The translations under genes and the position numbers were made by a program. Shown here piece after piece: positions 35,631 to 43,120 of a stretch of 63,169 bases of DNA. The notes beneath the pieces were generated by a model, which ran no database searches, was not told the DNA's origin, and saw only the letters and a list, made by a program, of their open reading frames with translations. The stretch is from Oliverpabstia intestinalis (lineage in GTDB: Bacteria > Bacillota > Clostridia > Lachnospirales > Lachnospiraceae), in contig NZ_VUMS01000018.1 in NCBI RefSeq assembly GCF_009696065.1, positions 1 through 63,169 on the forward strand, read 5' to 3'. The number at the start of each line of letters is the position of its first letter. The first letter of the stretch is position 1.

Positions 35631-36896
35631 TTATTTTGTTTTTGGATAGTTCGGCATCTGGTTACGATAAAGGACTTCTTTTCCATCCAAAGACGGGATG
35701 GTCATAGAAGTGAAAAATTCATCGGTAACCTGATCCAGTTTTTTTCTGGACGGACAGGAGATATAGTACAGTGCCACATAAGGATTCGGTCCGTGGGCAA
35801 TGACAGCTTCTCCTTCGTGATAAAAAATCCATGGTTTTTCTACCGCAGAATGAGATGCCAGTTTCTGCGGAACGGAAAGATCACGAATCTGTAACAGGCG
35901 TCCCTGAAAATACAGGACAGCTCCGTGGCAAATCGGTTTTCGTGGATCGTGCTGATCCAGCATCTGTTCCAGTGCGGGAACATCATACAGGTAATTTAAC
36001 AGCAGATCCTCGATGGAGAACCCGTATACCATATCGGTCAGTTCGTGCTCATAGCCGAAGAATCGGGCTGCGATCTCACAGACCTGGATGCCGTTTTCCG
36101 GTTTCCAGAAAAACTGCATGGATAACGCCCCCTCTTTCTGCCCGGTTTTGTTGGCGTAGCACTGTAAAAGATCGGTTGCCGGAGCAACCACCCGTTCATA
36201 CAGACAGGATGGATAGACATTTCGGGTGCTGATCGGGATCTCACCCGGTCCGATGTCCGTCTTTTCGCGATCTGCGATGCTGATCACATGGACTTTTCCT
36301 TTATGTACCCAGGTCATCATATTGAATTCGTAACCGTCGTTATATTCTTCTACGAGAATCTCAGGAAGATCGGTGAAAGAAGCGGTTTCAGTGATTGCCT
36401 GTTTCAGTTCTTCAAGATTGTGTACCACATAGATGCCGCGGGAGCCGTATTTATCCAGTGGTTTTGTCACCAGAGGAAAATGCAGGTGAGCGATCAGCTC
36501 CGGAGCCAATCCGGAAGTGGGGATTTTTGCAAAACCAGGGGAGGGAAGACCGAGTTCTTCGAGCAGTCCCCGGGTGGCGGATTTGTCACGATACCAGGGA
36601 AGCTGTTCCGGGTTCAGATAGCAGGGAAGACCTGCTTTTGCGGAAATCTTCACCATACATTCCAGCAGAAGATCGGAAAACGAGGTGAGAATTCCGTCCA
36701 CCTGTTTTTCTTTACAAAGGGCGGCGATTCGGTCCGTATCGGTGACCGGGATCACATAAGATTCGTCTGCAAAGGCACGTGCCGGACCGTCCGGGTATCC
36801 GTCACAAACGATGGTATAGATGCCCCGGGCTCTGGCTTTCTGCACCAGCTGTTCAAATTCCCCGAGGGTTCCGAGAATCAGTAAACGTTTATTCAT
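35631..36896 (-). CDS. ATP-grasp family ligase
   Basis: A 421-residue ATP-grasp protein. The N-terminal Rossmann-like part begins MNKRLLILGTLGEFEQLVQKA; the central part has YRDKSATRGLLEELGLPSPG, PLVTKPLDKYGSRGIYVV, and EEYNDGYEFNMMTW; the metal site region is QVCEIAARFFGYEHE. Such enzymes join a carboxylate to an amine or thiol using ATP. I chose ATG 36896 with AAAGGAT upstream. It is the last gene of a three-gene minus operon with a PLP-fold protein and a GtrB-like GT2. Amidation of a sugar or attachment of an amino acid to a glycan is possible; substrates are unknown. Confidence 0.82.
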   Translation of the reverse strand: MNKRLLILGTLGEFEQLVQKARARGIYTIVCDGYPDGPARAFADESYVIPVTDTDRIAALCKEKQVDGILTSFSDLLLECMVKISAKAGLPCYLNPEQLPWYRDKSATRGLLEELGLPSPGFAKIPTSGLAPELIAHLHFPLVTKPLDKYGSRGIYVVHNLEELKQAITETASFTDLPEILVEEYNDGYEFNMMTWVHKGKVHVISIADREKTDIGPGEIPISTRNVYPSCLYERVVAPATDLLQCYANKTGQKEGALSMQFFWKPENGIQVCEIAARFFGYEHELTDMVYGFSIEDLLLNYLYDVPALEQMLDQHDPRKPICHGAVLYFQGRLLQIRDLSVPQKLASHSAVEKPWIFYHEGEAVIAHGPNPYVALYYISCPSRKKLDQVTDEFFTSMTIPSLDGKEVLYRNQMPNYPKTK

Positions 36897-36911
36897 AATA
36901 ATCCTTTCTTC

Positions 36912-36985
36912 TAGAGCGTGTCTGAAAAAGGCTTTTCGCAAACTGGGGTTTGCAGATTGCGGAAATGATTTTTCAGACACGTTCT
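36912..36985. repeat. Palindromic element at a stop codon
   Basis: AGAGCGTGTCTGAAAAA at 36912 pairs with TTTTTCAGACACGTTCT at 36969-36985, and inner TTCGCAA/TTGCGGAA arms extend the hairpin. It begins at the stop codon of the minus-strand PLP-fold gene. It may act as a terminator within the operon or be a small dispersed repeat. Confidence 0.65.
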
Positions 36986-37946
36986 AAGGTTCCAGTGCAT
37001 GGATCACGTCTGCGATCCGCTGCATCTCTTCGTTTCCGTAACGCTGGTCGCAGGGGAGCGGGAGAATGTCTGCCGCCCACTGATATTCGTAAGATTCGGG
37101 TGCACAGTCCCGGATCACGTTGGACCAGTTGGTTGGAACAAAGATTTTTTCTTTCGCCAGGGCTTTTCGCAGTGCAATTCCGTTTTTATGATAATAAGGA
37201 TAGGCGAAGGGTCCGTCCGGTGTCACGCGGGTAAAAGGTGAATCGGAGGGAAGCAGTTCTTTCAGAAATCTGTAATTTTCATTCCGTTTCTGACGGATCT
37301 GTTCGTAGTCGATGGCTTTTAACAGATTCTGTGTCAGGCGGGACATGGTGAGAATCTCCATATGATGATAGGTCGCAGCGTTGTCTAACATTTTCTGATA
37401 ATACGTTCCGGCATCTTTTTCAAAACGGCCGAGAATATGTCCCATACGTTCCGCAGAGACATCCTGCTCTTTTCCGGCAGTGAGCGTGGCATCTGTGGAA
37501 AGATAGGCACCGTCACTCAGCCCGAAAAATTTGCGGCAGGAATAAAGAGTATCCACGCCGGGAAGCGGATGCTGAAAAAAAGCGTGGGTGTGATCCACGA
37601 TAATATTTTTATAGTATTTTTTATAATAAAGAATCTTTTCATCCGTCAGCTGCCCGTAATAATTGACCAGATAGAGGTATTCCCCTGGATGAAGGGAAAG
37701 GTCGGGAGGAAGAGCCGGCGTAAGATCCTCATTCAGCGAATAGAAGTTCACGTGGATTCCCTGCCGCAAGCAGGCATCAATCACGGAGTCACAAAGGAAA
37801 AACGGAAGATAGAGCGTTTCAATCTTCCGGGATTCCAGCAGCCAGCAGAGGGCTGTACGGCCAAGATTCACTTTTACAAGATCAGGATAGTATTCTTTCC
37901 CGTGGAAAACTTCCAGTTCCAGATATCCTCCAATTTCCTGTTTCAT
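36984..37946 (-). CDS. DegT-like PLP-fold protein (aminotransferase family)
   Basis: A 320-residue protein resembling a compact DegT/DnrJ-type PLP enzyme. NLGRTALCWLL near 27, YLPFFLCDSVIDA near 46, VDHTHAFF with Asp118 and YSCRKFFGLSDGAYL with candidate PLP lysine Lys139 follow the order seen in that fold. It is shorter than typical sugar aminotransferases (about 370-390 residues). AGGAGG precedes the ATG. It sits 12 bases after the GT2 gene of the same operon. It might aminate a sugar or act on a lipid intermediate; the substrate is not known. Confidence 0.75.
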   Translation of the reverse strand: MKQEIGGYLELEVFHGKEYYPDLVKVNLGRTALCWLLESRKIETLYLPFFLCDSVIDACLRQGIHVNFYSLNEDLTPALPPDLSLHPGEYLYLVNYYGQLTDEKILYYKKYYKNIIVDHTHAFFQHPLPGVDTLYSCRKFFGLSDGAYLSTDATLTAGKEQDVSAERMGHILGRFEKDAGTYYQKMLDNAATYHHMEILTMSRLTQNLLKAIDYEQIRQKRNENYRFLKELLPSDSPFTRVTPDGPFAYPYYHKNGIALRKALAKEKIFVPTNWSNVIRDCAPESYEYQWAADILPLPCDQRYGNEEMQRIADVIHALEP

Positions 37947-37958
37947 ACAATCCTCCTG

Positions 37959-38888
37959 TCAGACATCTTTTCTACGGATGACATAATGCGGCATTTTCTT
38001 GGATTCGTTCAGAATATTCATCAGATAAATCCCCATGATTCCAATGGAAAGCAGGGTGATACCGAAAAATGCCAGCAGTACGAGCATCAGGGAAGTCCAG
38101 CCTTCCACGGAAACACCGTAGAGGAAATAGCGGATCAGGAAAAAGATTCCAAGTGCCACACTGACCAGAAAACTGCAGATGCCGAGATCACGTACCAGAA
38201 GCAGCGGGAATGCTGAGTGGGAAGTGATATCGTAAAGCAGGTCTCTGACCAGACGGCGGAAAGAATAACCGCTTTTTCCGTAGGCTCTTGCATCATGATG
38301 CACCGGTACATTGATGATACGGTTGGAACTTAACACCAGAAGATTGCCGATCTGCGGAAGATAGGTGTTTGTCTGCAACATGGCATCCACGAGGAAACGG
38401 CGGATCAGACGAAAACTGGTGATCTGCAGATTCGGGTCTTTTCCAAGCATTTTGGAGGTGGCCCAGACAGAAACTTTGGTTCCGAGACGGCGGATCGGTC
38501 CGTGCTTTCTGCCTTCATAGCTGGCGATGATGACATCCACATCGTCCCGCTCTCTGATGGTGTTGATCAGCTTCGGGATCTCTTCCGGAGGATGCTGAAG
38601 ATCATCATCCATGGTGATGATGAAATCTCCCTCCGCATGAGAGAATCCACACAGAAGAGCCGGATGCTGTCCGAAGTTTCTCGCCATCTGGATGATCTTC
38701 ACACGGGGATCTTTCTGTCGAAGTTCTTCCATGATCTGGTAGGATCGGTCTTTGGAACCATCATCCACAAGGATCAGTTCAAAGGGTTCCTGCACGGTTT
38801 CACGGAAGACTTTCTCGAGACGTGTATAAAGTTCCGTTAAGGTATGTTCCGAATTATATACCGGAACAACAACAGAATATAAACTCAT
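37959..38888 (-). CDS. GtrB-like undecaprenyl-phosphate glycosyltransferase
   Basis: A 309-residue GT2 enzyme with the catalytic domain in front (VVVPVYNSEHTL, LVDDGSKDRS, MARNFGQHPALLCGF, MDDDLQHPPEEI) and two membrane helices near 232-255 and 268-292. This is the GtrB/Und-P-glucose or ArnC-like layout: it makes undecaprenyl-phosphate monosaccharide at the inner face. It is the first gene of the minus operon, from a TTGAAA/TATGAT promoter. GtrA and GT-C-like genes are located just upstream on the other strand, completing a three-component side-chain system. Confidence 0.88.
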   Translation of the reverse strand: MSLYSVVVPVYNSEHTLTELYTRLEKVFRETVQEPFELILVDDGSKDRSYQIMEELRQKDPRVKIIQMARNFGQHPALLCGFSHAEGDFIITMDDDLQHPPEEIPKLINTIRERDDVDVIIASYEGRKHGPIRRLGTKVSVWATSKMLGKDPNLQITSFRLIRRFLVDAMLQTNTYLPQIGNLLVLSSNRIINVPVHHDARAYGKSGYSFRRLVRDLLYDITSHSAFPLLLVRDLGICSFLVSVALGIFFLIRYFLYGVSVEGWTSLMLVLLAFFGITLLSIGIMGIYLMNILNESKKMPHYVIRRKDV

Positions 38889-38932
38889 AGTATCTTGTAT
38901 TTCCTTTCTTAAAGGGTTGTGTTCTGTGCTTC

Positions 38933-38961
38933 ATCATATCATTTTCAATCCTTTATTTCAA
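38933..38961 (-). promoter_or_regulatory. Promoter of the GtrB/PLP/ATP-grasp operon
   Basis: On the minus strand TTGAAA and TATGAT are separated by 17 bases, about 45 bases before the first ATG. It is divergent from the licD promoter, with 25 bases between them. Confidence 0.65.
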
Positions 38962-38985
38962 GGTTTTCCGGGGAAACGGCTCACC

Positions 38986-39014
38986 TTGACAATGGATTTT
39001 ACAACAGATATAAT
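38986..39014 (+). promoter_or_regulatory. Consensus promoter of the licD operon
   Basis: A full-consensus TTGACA and TATAAT are separated by exactly 17 bases, 41 bases before the TTG start of licD. It is the strongest promoter match in the window with that at 47303. Confidence 0.85.
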
Positions 39015-39054
39015 GGTGCAAGATCAACGCAGAAAAAAGTGGGGAGGAACAGCT

Positions 39055-39927
39055 TTGCAGTACAGAGAATACGATACGGAAATATTGAATCGAATCAAGG
39101 ATGTGGAAAAACAGATTTTATGCAAATATATCGAAATCTGCGAAAAATACCATCTGCGTTATTTTGTGGCGTTCGGGACACTTCTCGGAACGGTGCGGCA
39201 TAAAGGATTTATTCCCTGGGACGATGATATTGATGTGGGAATGCCGAGAGAAGACTATGAGAGATTCCTTCAGATTGCACAGAAAGAATGCGGGGAAGAG
39301 TATTTTCTTCAGACTGTGGATACGGATCCGGAATATCATCTGTATTTTGCAAAACTACGCATGAATCGCACTCGTTTTGTGGAAAACAGTCTGCAAAAGT
39401 CGGGAAGCATTACCGGATTCTATATTGATATCTTTCCTTACGATGAGATTTCTGATGATGAGGCAGAGATGGAAAAACAGCTGAACCGGGCGGTGCGTTG
39501 GGGCATGATCCTGAGTATCTATAAGGTCAAAGAACCACAGATCGGCCAGTACGGACCGGCAAAAGACTTTGTAATGCGATCCATCTGGCATATTCTGCAT
39601 GGTGGAATGCATCTGTGCGGAATCTCTGCGGGAATGGTCTGGAAAAAGTGTAATCAGGCATTTATGAAGAAACCGGAGAAAGGGAGTTCTCGGATGACAA
39701 CCTTTGCCGCAGATGCAAAAAAATGGATCATTGAGAAAAAAGAGATTGAACAGCTGGTGGATGTGCCTTTTGAGAATATCACTGTGAAGATTCCATGCGG
39801 ATATGATGCCATCCTGACCAGATGTTACGGAGATTATATGAAACTTCCGGATGAAGAAGACAGGGTAAATCATATGCCTGTAGAGATTCAGTTTCCGGGA
39901 GAAGAGGTAATGACATTTGGAAAATGA
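39055..39927 (+). CDS. licD: LicD family phosphotransferase
   Basis: A 290-residue LicD-type enzyme, which moves phosphocholine or a similar phosphodiester group from a CDP donor to a glycan. Family marks are AFGTLLGTVRHKG (39-51) followed at once by FIPWDDDIDVGMPR with the catalytic acidic cluster, and a later RSIWHI region. I chose TTG 39055 because GGGGAGG sits seven bases upstream and the promoter lies just before; the open frame upstream of this runs across the promoter and is not credible. It overlaps the next GT2 gene by 11 bases. No choline uptake, kinase or cytidylyltransferase genes are in the window, so the transferred group is unproven. Confidence 0.9.
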   Translation: MQYREYDTEILNRIKDVEKQILCKYIEICEKYHLRYFVAFGTLLGTVRHKGFIPWDDDIDVGMPREDYERFLQIAQKECGEEYFLQTVDTDPEYHLYFAKLRMNRTRFVENSLQKSGSITGFYIDIFPYDEISDDEAEMEKQLNRAVRWGMILSIYKVKEPQIGQYGPAKDFVMRSIWHILHGGMHLCGISAGMVWKKCNQAFMKKPEKGSSRMTTFAADAKKWIIEKKEIEQLVDVPFENITVKIPCGYDAILTRCYGDYMKLPDEEDRVNHMPVEIQFPGEEVMTFGK

Positions 39928-40918
39928 AAATAAAGAACCCATCAGAGTATCGGTGATTGTTCCGGTTTATAACGCGGAAAGCTATCTTCGCATATGCCTG
40001 GATTCAATTTTACAGCAGTCTCTTGAGGAAATCGAGATCCTTGCGGTGGATGACGGGAGCAAAGATCACTCGGCGAAGATACTGAGAGAATATGAAAAAA
40101 AATACCCGGATAAAATCCATGTGATCTATCAGGAAAACCAAGGCCAGTCAGCGGCGCGAAATCATGCACTGGCGATGGCATCCGGAGAGTTCGTGGCATT
40201 TGTGGACAGCGACGATTACATAGGAAAGGATTTTCTGAAGAGAATGTATAACACTGCCATAGAAAAGAAGTCAGATATGGTGATGTGCAATTATACCAAG
40301 GTGACAGAACGGGGCGAGATCATACAGAAGTATGAGATCAATTATCAGGAAAAAGGGATTCGGATTCCATCTTATCTTTGCTGTAACCGTCTGGTAAGAA
40401 GACAACTGTTTGATACCTGGAAGATTCATTTCCGTGAAGGCGTGATCTGTGAAGATATTCCGCTGATCTTAAAACTAGAAGCCGTTGCCACAAATATTCA
40501 GACCATCGGGGACGGAGAATATTATTACCGTGCAAATCCCCAGTCGACAACATCTACGATCAAAAACCGGAAACTGGAGATGTGGCAGCTGCCTTTTGGA
40601 GAATTGCGTGATGCCATTGCATTCTGTACAGACAAAGAGCATCCGATGGATCCACTGAAACTGGAATTTTTTATCAGCAGGATCATGACGAGTCTGTTGT
40701 TTGATACGGGAAGAGGATGCCGCAAAGAGGTGAAGGACGGGATGTGCCGGGAAGTACAGGAAATCATGGAAACCTGTTTCCCACGATGCTATAAAAATCC
40801 CTACATAAAAGTGGGATATTTTCACCAGCTTCCGGCGGTACAAAGGATCGGACCGTGGATCTTTGTGTGTGCACTCCGGGTGCACGGATTGAAACTTCTG
40901 ACAAAACTGGTAGGCTGA
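39917..40918 (+). CDS. GT2 family glycosyltransferase
   Basis: A 333-residue GT2 enzyme with VSVIVPVYNAESYL, AVDDGSKDHS, ENQGQSAARNHAL and the metal motif DSDDYI. It starts with TTG within the licD end, preceded by AGAGGT eight bases upstream; no in-frame ATG fits. The C-terminal part has an amphipathic region suited to membrane contact. Translational coupling with licD suggests that it acts on the same glycan unit, which is flipped by the Wzx protein encoded 14 bases downstream. Confidence 0.88.
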   Translation: MENENKEPIRVSVIVPVYNAESYLRICLDSILQQSLEEIEILAVDDGSKDHSAKILREYEKKYPDKIHVIYQENQGQSAARNHALAMASGEFVAFVDSDDYIGKDFLKRMYNTAIEKKSDMVMCNYTKVTERGEIIQKYEINYQEKGIRIPSYLCCNRLVRRQLFDTWKIHFREGVICEDIPLILKLEAVATNIQTIGDGEYYYRANPQSTTSTIKNRKLEMWQLPFGELRDAIAFCTDKEHPMDPLKLEFFISRIMTSLLFDTGRGCRKEVKDGMCREVQEIMETCFPRCYKNPYIKVGYFHQLPAVQRIGPWIFVCALRVHGLKLLTKLVG

Positions 40919-40932
40919 ACAAAAAGGAAAAA

Positions 40933-42180
40933 ATGGAAGAAAAAAAAGTATCAATACAAAAGAGTATTATCTGGAACTCGGCGGGAAGTATGGTATATCT
41001 GATCACACAGTGGCTGATCAGTGTACTGGTGGTCCGGCTGTCCGGAGTGGAAACAGCGGGAATCCTTACCCTTGCCATGTCGGTTAACAATGTATTTTAC
41101 AGCATCGCTATGCAGGGTATCCGCAATTATCAGGTATCGGACATGAAAGAAAAATATACCTCCGGTATCTATGTGAGCAGCCGTCTGATCATCTGTATCC
41201 TTTCATTCCTGGTCTGTGTAGGTTATGCACTGATTGCCGGATACAGCTACGGATCGAGTCTGTGTATCGTTGCATACTGCCTGTTTAAGATGGCGGAGGC
41301 GTTCTACGATGTCTATGCCGGAATCTGTCAGAAAAAATGGCGGATGGACTGGATCGGAAAGTCCTGGATGGTGAAAGGAATCCTTTCATTTGTGGGATTT
41401 GTGGCGGTACTGGCAGTGACACAGAGTCTGCTGGCAGCCATTCTTGCTATGGCGCTGGTTTCCTGGCTGGTGATCTTTTTGTATGATATTCCTCGGGCAA
41501 AGAAGCTGGATACCATAAAGATCCATCTGAAAGAGAAAAAAAATATAACACTGATGGCGGAATGTTTTCCGCTGTTATGTTACCAGACTATGTCATCGGT
41601 CATTCCGACGATCCCGCGTCTGGTCATGGAAAAACTTCTGGGAGGTGTAGCACTCGGTATCTATGGATCAGTCGCAGCACCCACAATGATCGTTCAGATG
41701 GGAGCATCCTATGTATTTAACCCGTTTATCACGCTGTTTGCCGAACAGTACAGCAGTGGAAATATCCGGGATTTCTGGAAAACCTTTCGCAAATGCATGG
41801 CAGCAATTTTGCTGATCAGTGTTGTCGCTCTGGGAGGAGGAAAGATCCTCGGACACTGGGGGCTGGAACTTCTGTACGGGGATGAGGTGGCAGCGCATGA
41901 AGATCTGCTGCTTCCACTTATCGGCTGTACGATCCTGACTGCCATCGTGTGGTTTTTATGTGCACTGCTTACGGTAGTGAGAGAAATCAAAGGACTGGTT
42001 ATATGCAATGTGATCATACTTCCGGTCAGCTATTTTGGTGCGTATTTGCTGATTCAGCAATATGGAATGCAGGGCGGAAGTATTTCTCTGGCAGTGAGTT
42101 ATCTGATTGAAATTGGCGCACTCTGGTTCTGGCTGTTACGGAAGGTCAAACAAAGAGAAAAACAACATATGGAACAATAA
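40933..42180 (+). CDS. Wzx-like oligosaccharide flippase
   Basis: A 415-residue MOP-superfamily membrane protein with 12 or so helices, from ATG 40933 after AAGGAAA. The N-terminal KSIIWNSAGSMVYLITQWLISVLVVRLSG and the internal repeat of helices match polysaccharide flippases, which move undecaprenyl-diphosphate-linked repeat units outward. It is the last gene of the licD operon and is followed by a terminator. It gives the locus a third export route beside two ABC exporters. No Wzy polymerase is recognised in the window. Confidence 0.88.
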   Translation: MEEKKVSIQKSIIWNSAGSMVYLITQWLISVLVVRLSGVETAGILTLAMSVNNVFYSIAMQGIRNYQVSDMKEKYTSGIYVSSRLIICILSFLVCVGYALIAGYSYGSSLCIVAYCLFKMAEAFYDVYAGICQKKWRMDWIGKSWMVKGILSFVGFVAVLAVTQSLLAAILAMALVSWLVIFLYDIPRAKKLDTIKIHLKEKKNITLMAECFPLLCYQTMSSVIPTIPRLVMEKLLGGVALGIYGSVAAPTMIVQMGASYVFNPFITLFAEQYSSGNIRDFWKTFRKCMAAILLISVVALGGGKILGHWGLELLYGDEVAAHEDLLLPLIGCTILTAIVWFLCALLTVVREIKGLVICNVIILPVSYFGAYLLIQQYGMQGGSISLAVSYLIEIGALWFWLLRKVKQREKQHMEQ

Positions 42181-42182
42181 GA

Positions 42183-42210
42183 AAAAGTGCCTGTTATGAG
42201 GCACTTTTTT
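42183..42210 (+). terminator. Terminator of the licD operon
   Basis: AAAAGTGCC pairs with GGCACTTTT around an 8-base loop and ends in a T-run, just after the wzx stop. Confidence 0.9.
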
Positions 42211-42284
42211 GCCTGTAATGCATATCAATAATTGCCAGTGGACCCAAGTTGATTGTAAGTGTAAATTGCAATAGAAAAGTATTC

Positions 42285-42313
42285 TTGAAGCGAAAGTATA
42301 AGAATGGTATAAT
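42285..42313 (+). promoter_or_regulatory. Promoter of the transporter-pair/wecE operon
   Basis: TTGAAG and TATAAT are separated by 17 bases, in the same arrangement and with the same ATGG before the -10 box as the promoter at 22108. Confidence 0.75.
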
Positions 42314-42370
42314 AAGATGATATGGTATCGCTCGTAAAGACGATATACAAAAAAATAAAAGGAAAAAACA

Positions 42371-42721
42371 ATGGAAAAAGTAAAGAATTACATACAGCTT
42401 CACCTGAATATTCTGCTGTTTTCCCTGACCAGCGTATTTTCCAAGATGGCATCCGTGCAGTATAACCGGCACGGGCTGGGAAGTATCTGGCTTTATGTGT
42501 TCCTGGCACTGATGATCGGAAACTGCGGAATCTATGCCATTGCATGGCAGCAGGTGATAAAGAAGTTTTCCCTGTCCACAGCCTATGCCAACAAGAGTGT
42601 GTACCTGTTGTGGTCGCAGATCTGGGCAGTGGTGATCTTTCATGAAAATCTGTCGGTACGGAATATTATCGGTATCCTGGTAGTTCTCACCGGCGTATGG
42701 GTGGTGCAGCGCTATGAATAG
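42371..42721 (+). CDS. Small EamA/SMR-type transporter subunit (ArnE-like)
   Basis: A 116-residue membrane protein with four helices. The last part, LSTAYANKSVYLLWSQIWAVVIFHENLS followed by GILVVLTGVWVV, matches small drug/metabolite transporters. It overlaps its neighbour, a second protein of the same kind, by eight bases. Such co-encoded four-helix pairs include ArnE/ArnF, which flip undecaprenyl-phosphate aminoarabinose. Context with an aminosugar transaminase supports a lipid-sugar flippase role rather than drug efflux. Confidence 0.8.
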   Translation: MEKVKNYIQLHLNILLFSLTSVFSKMASVQYNRHGLGSIWLYVFLALMIGNCGIYAIAWQQVIKKFSLSTAYANKSVYLLWSQIWAVVIFHENLSVRNIIGILVVLTGVWVVQRYE

Positions 42722-43052
42722 AATGTTTATGTTACTGATGCTGGCAGGCACATTTTTTACTGCCATCTCCCAGGTACTCTTAAAACAGAGTGCCAATAAA
42801 AAATACAGCCATCCGCTGCTGGAATATCTGAACTGGCGGGTGATCATGGCGTACGGGATCTTTTTCGGTGTATTGCTTCTGAACACCTGGTGTTATACAA
42901 AAGTAGATATGCGGTTTGGACCGGTGATCGATACGGCTGCGTATGTATTTGTTCTGATCTTTTCAAGAGTGATCCTGAACGAAAAGATCACAAAAGGAAA
43001 ACTTGTTGGAAACCTGCTGATCATAGCAGGAATTTTGATTTATACGATGTGA
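42714..43052 (+). CDS. Small EamA/SMR-type transporter subunit (ArnF-like)
   Basis: A 112-residue partner of the preceding protein with four helices: AGTFFTAISQVLLKQSA at the start, GPVIDTAAYVFVLIFSRVILNEKIT, and GNLLIIAGILIY at the end. The start codon lies in the end of the upstream gene, so the two are translationally coupled and probably form a heterodimer. It is followed by a wecE-like gene. Confidence 0.8.
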   Translation: MNRMFMLLMLAGTFFTAISQVLLKQSANKKYSHPLLEYLNWRVIMAYGIFFGVLLLNTWCYTKVDMRFGPVIDTAAYVFVLIFSRVILNEKITKGKLVGNLLIIAGILIYTM

Positions 43053-43120
43053 GATGATACAAGACTCAAAAGTACGGAACAATCCGATATCAAAGCAAAA
43101 CAATAACAGGAGTGAGAAGA

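Noticed and set aside
38917-39054. Upstream extension of the licD frame to 38917
   Set aside because: It would place the consensus promoter inside the coding region, and the added residues do not look like LicD; the TTG at 39055 has an ideal ribosome site.
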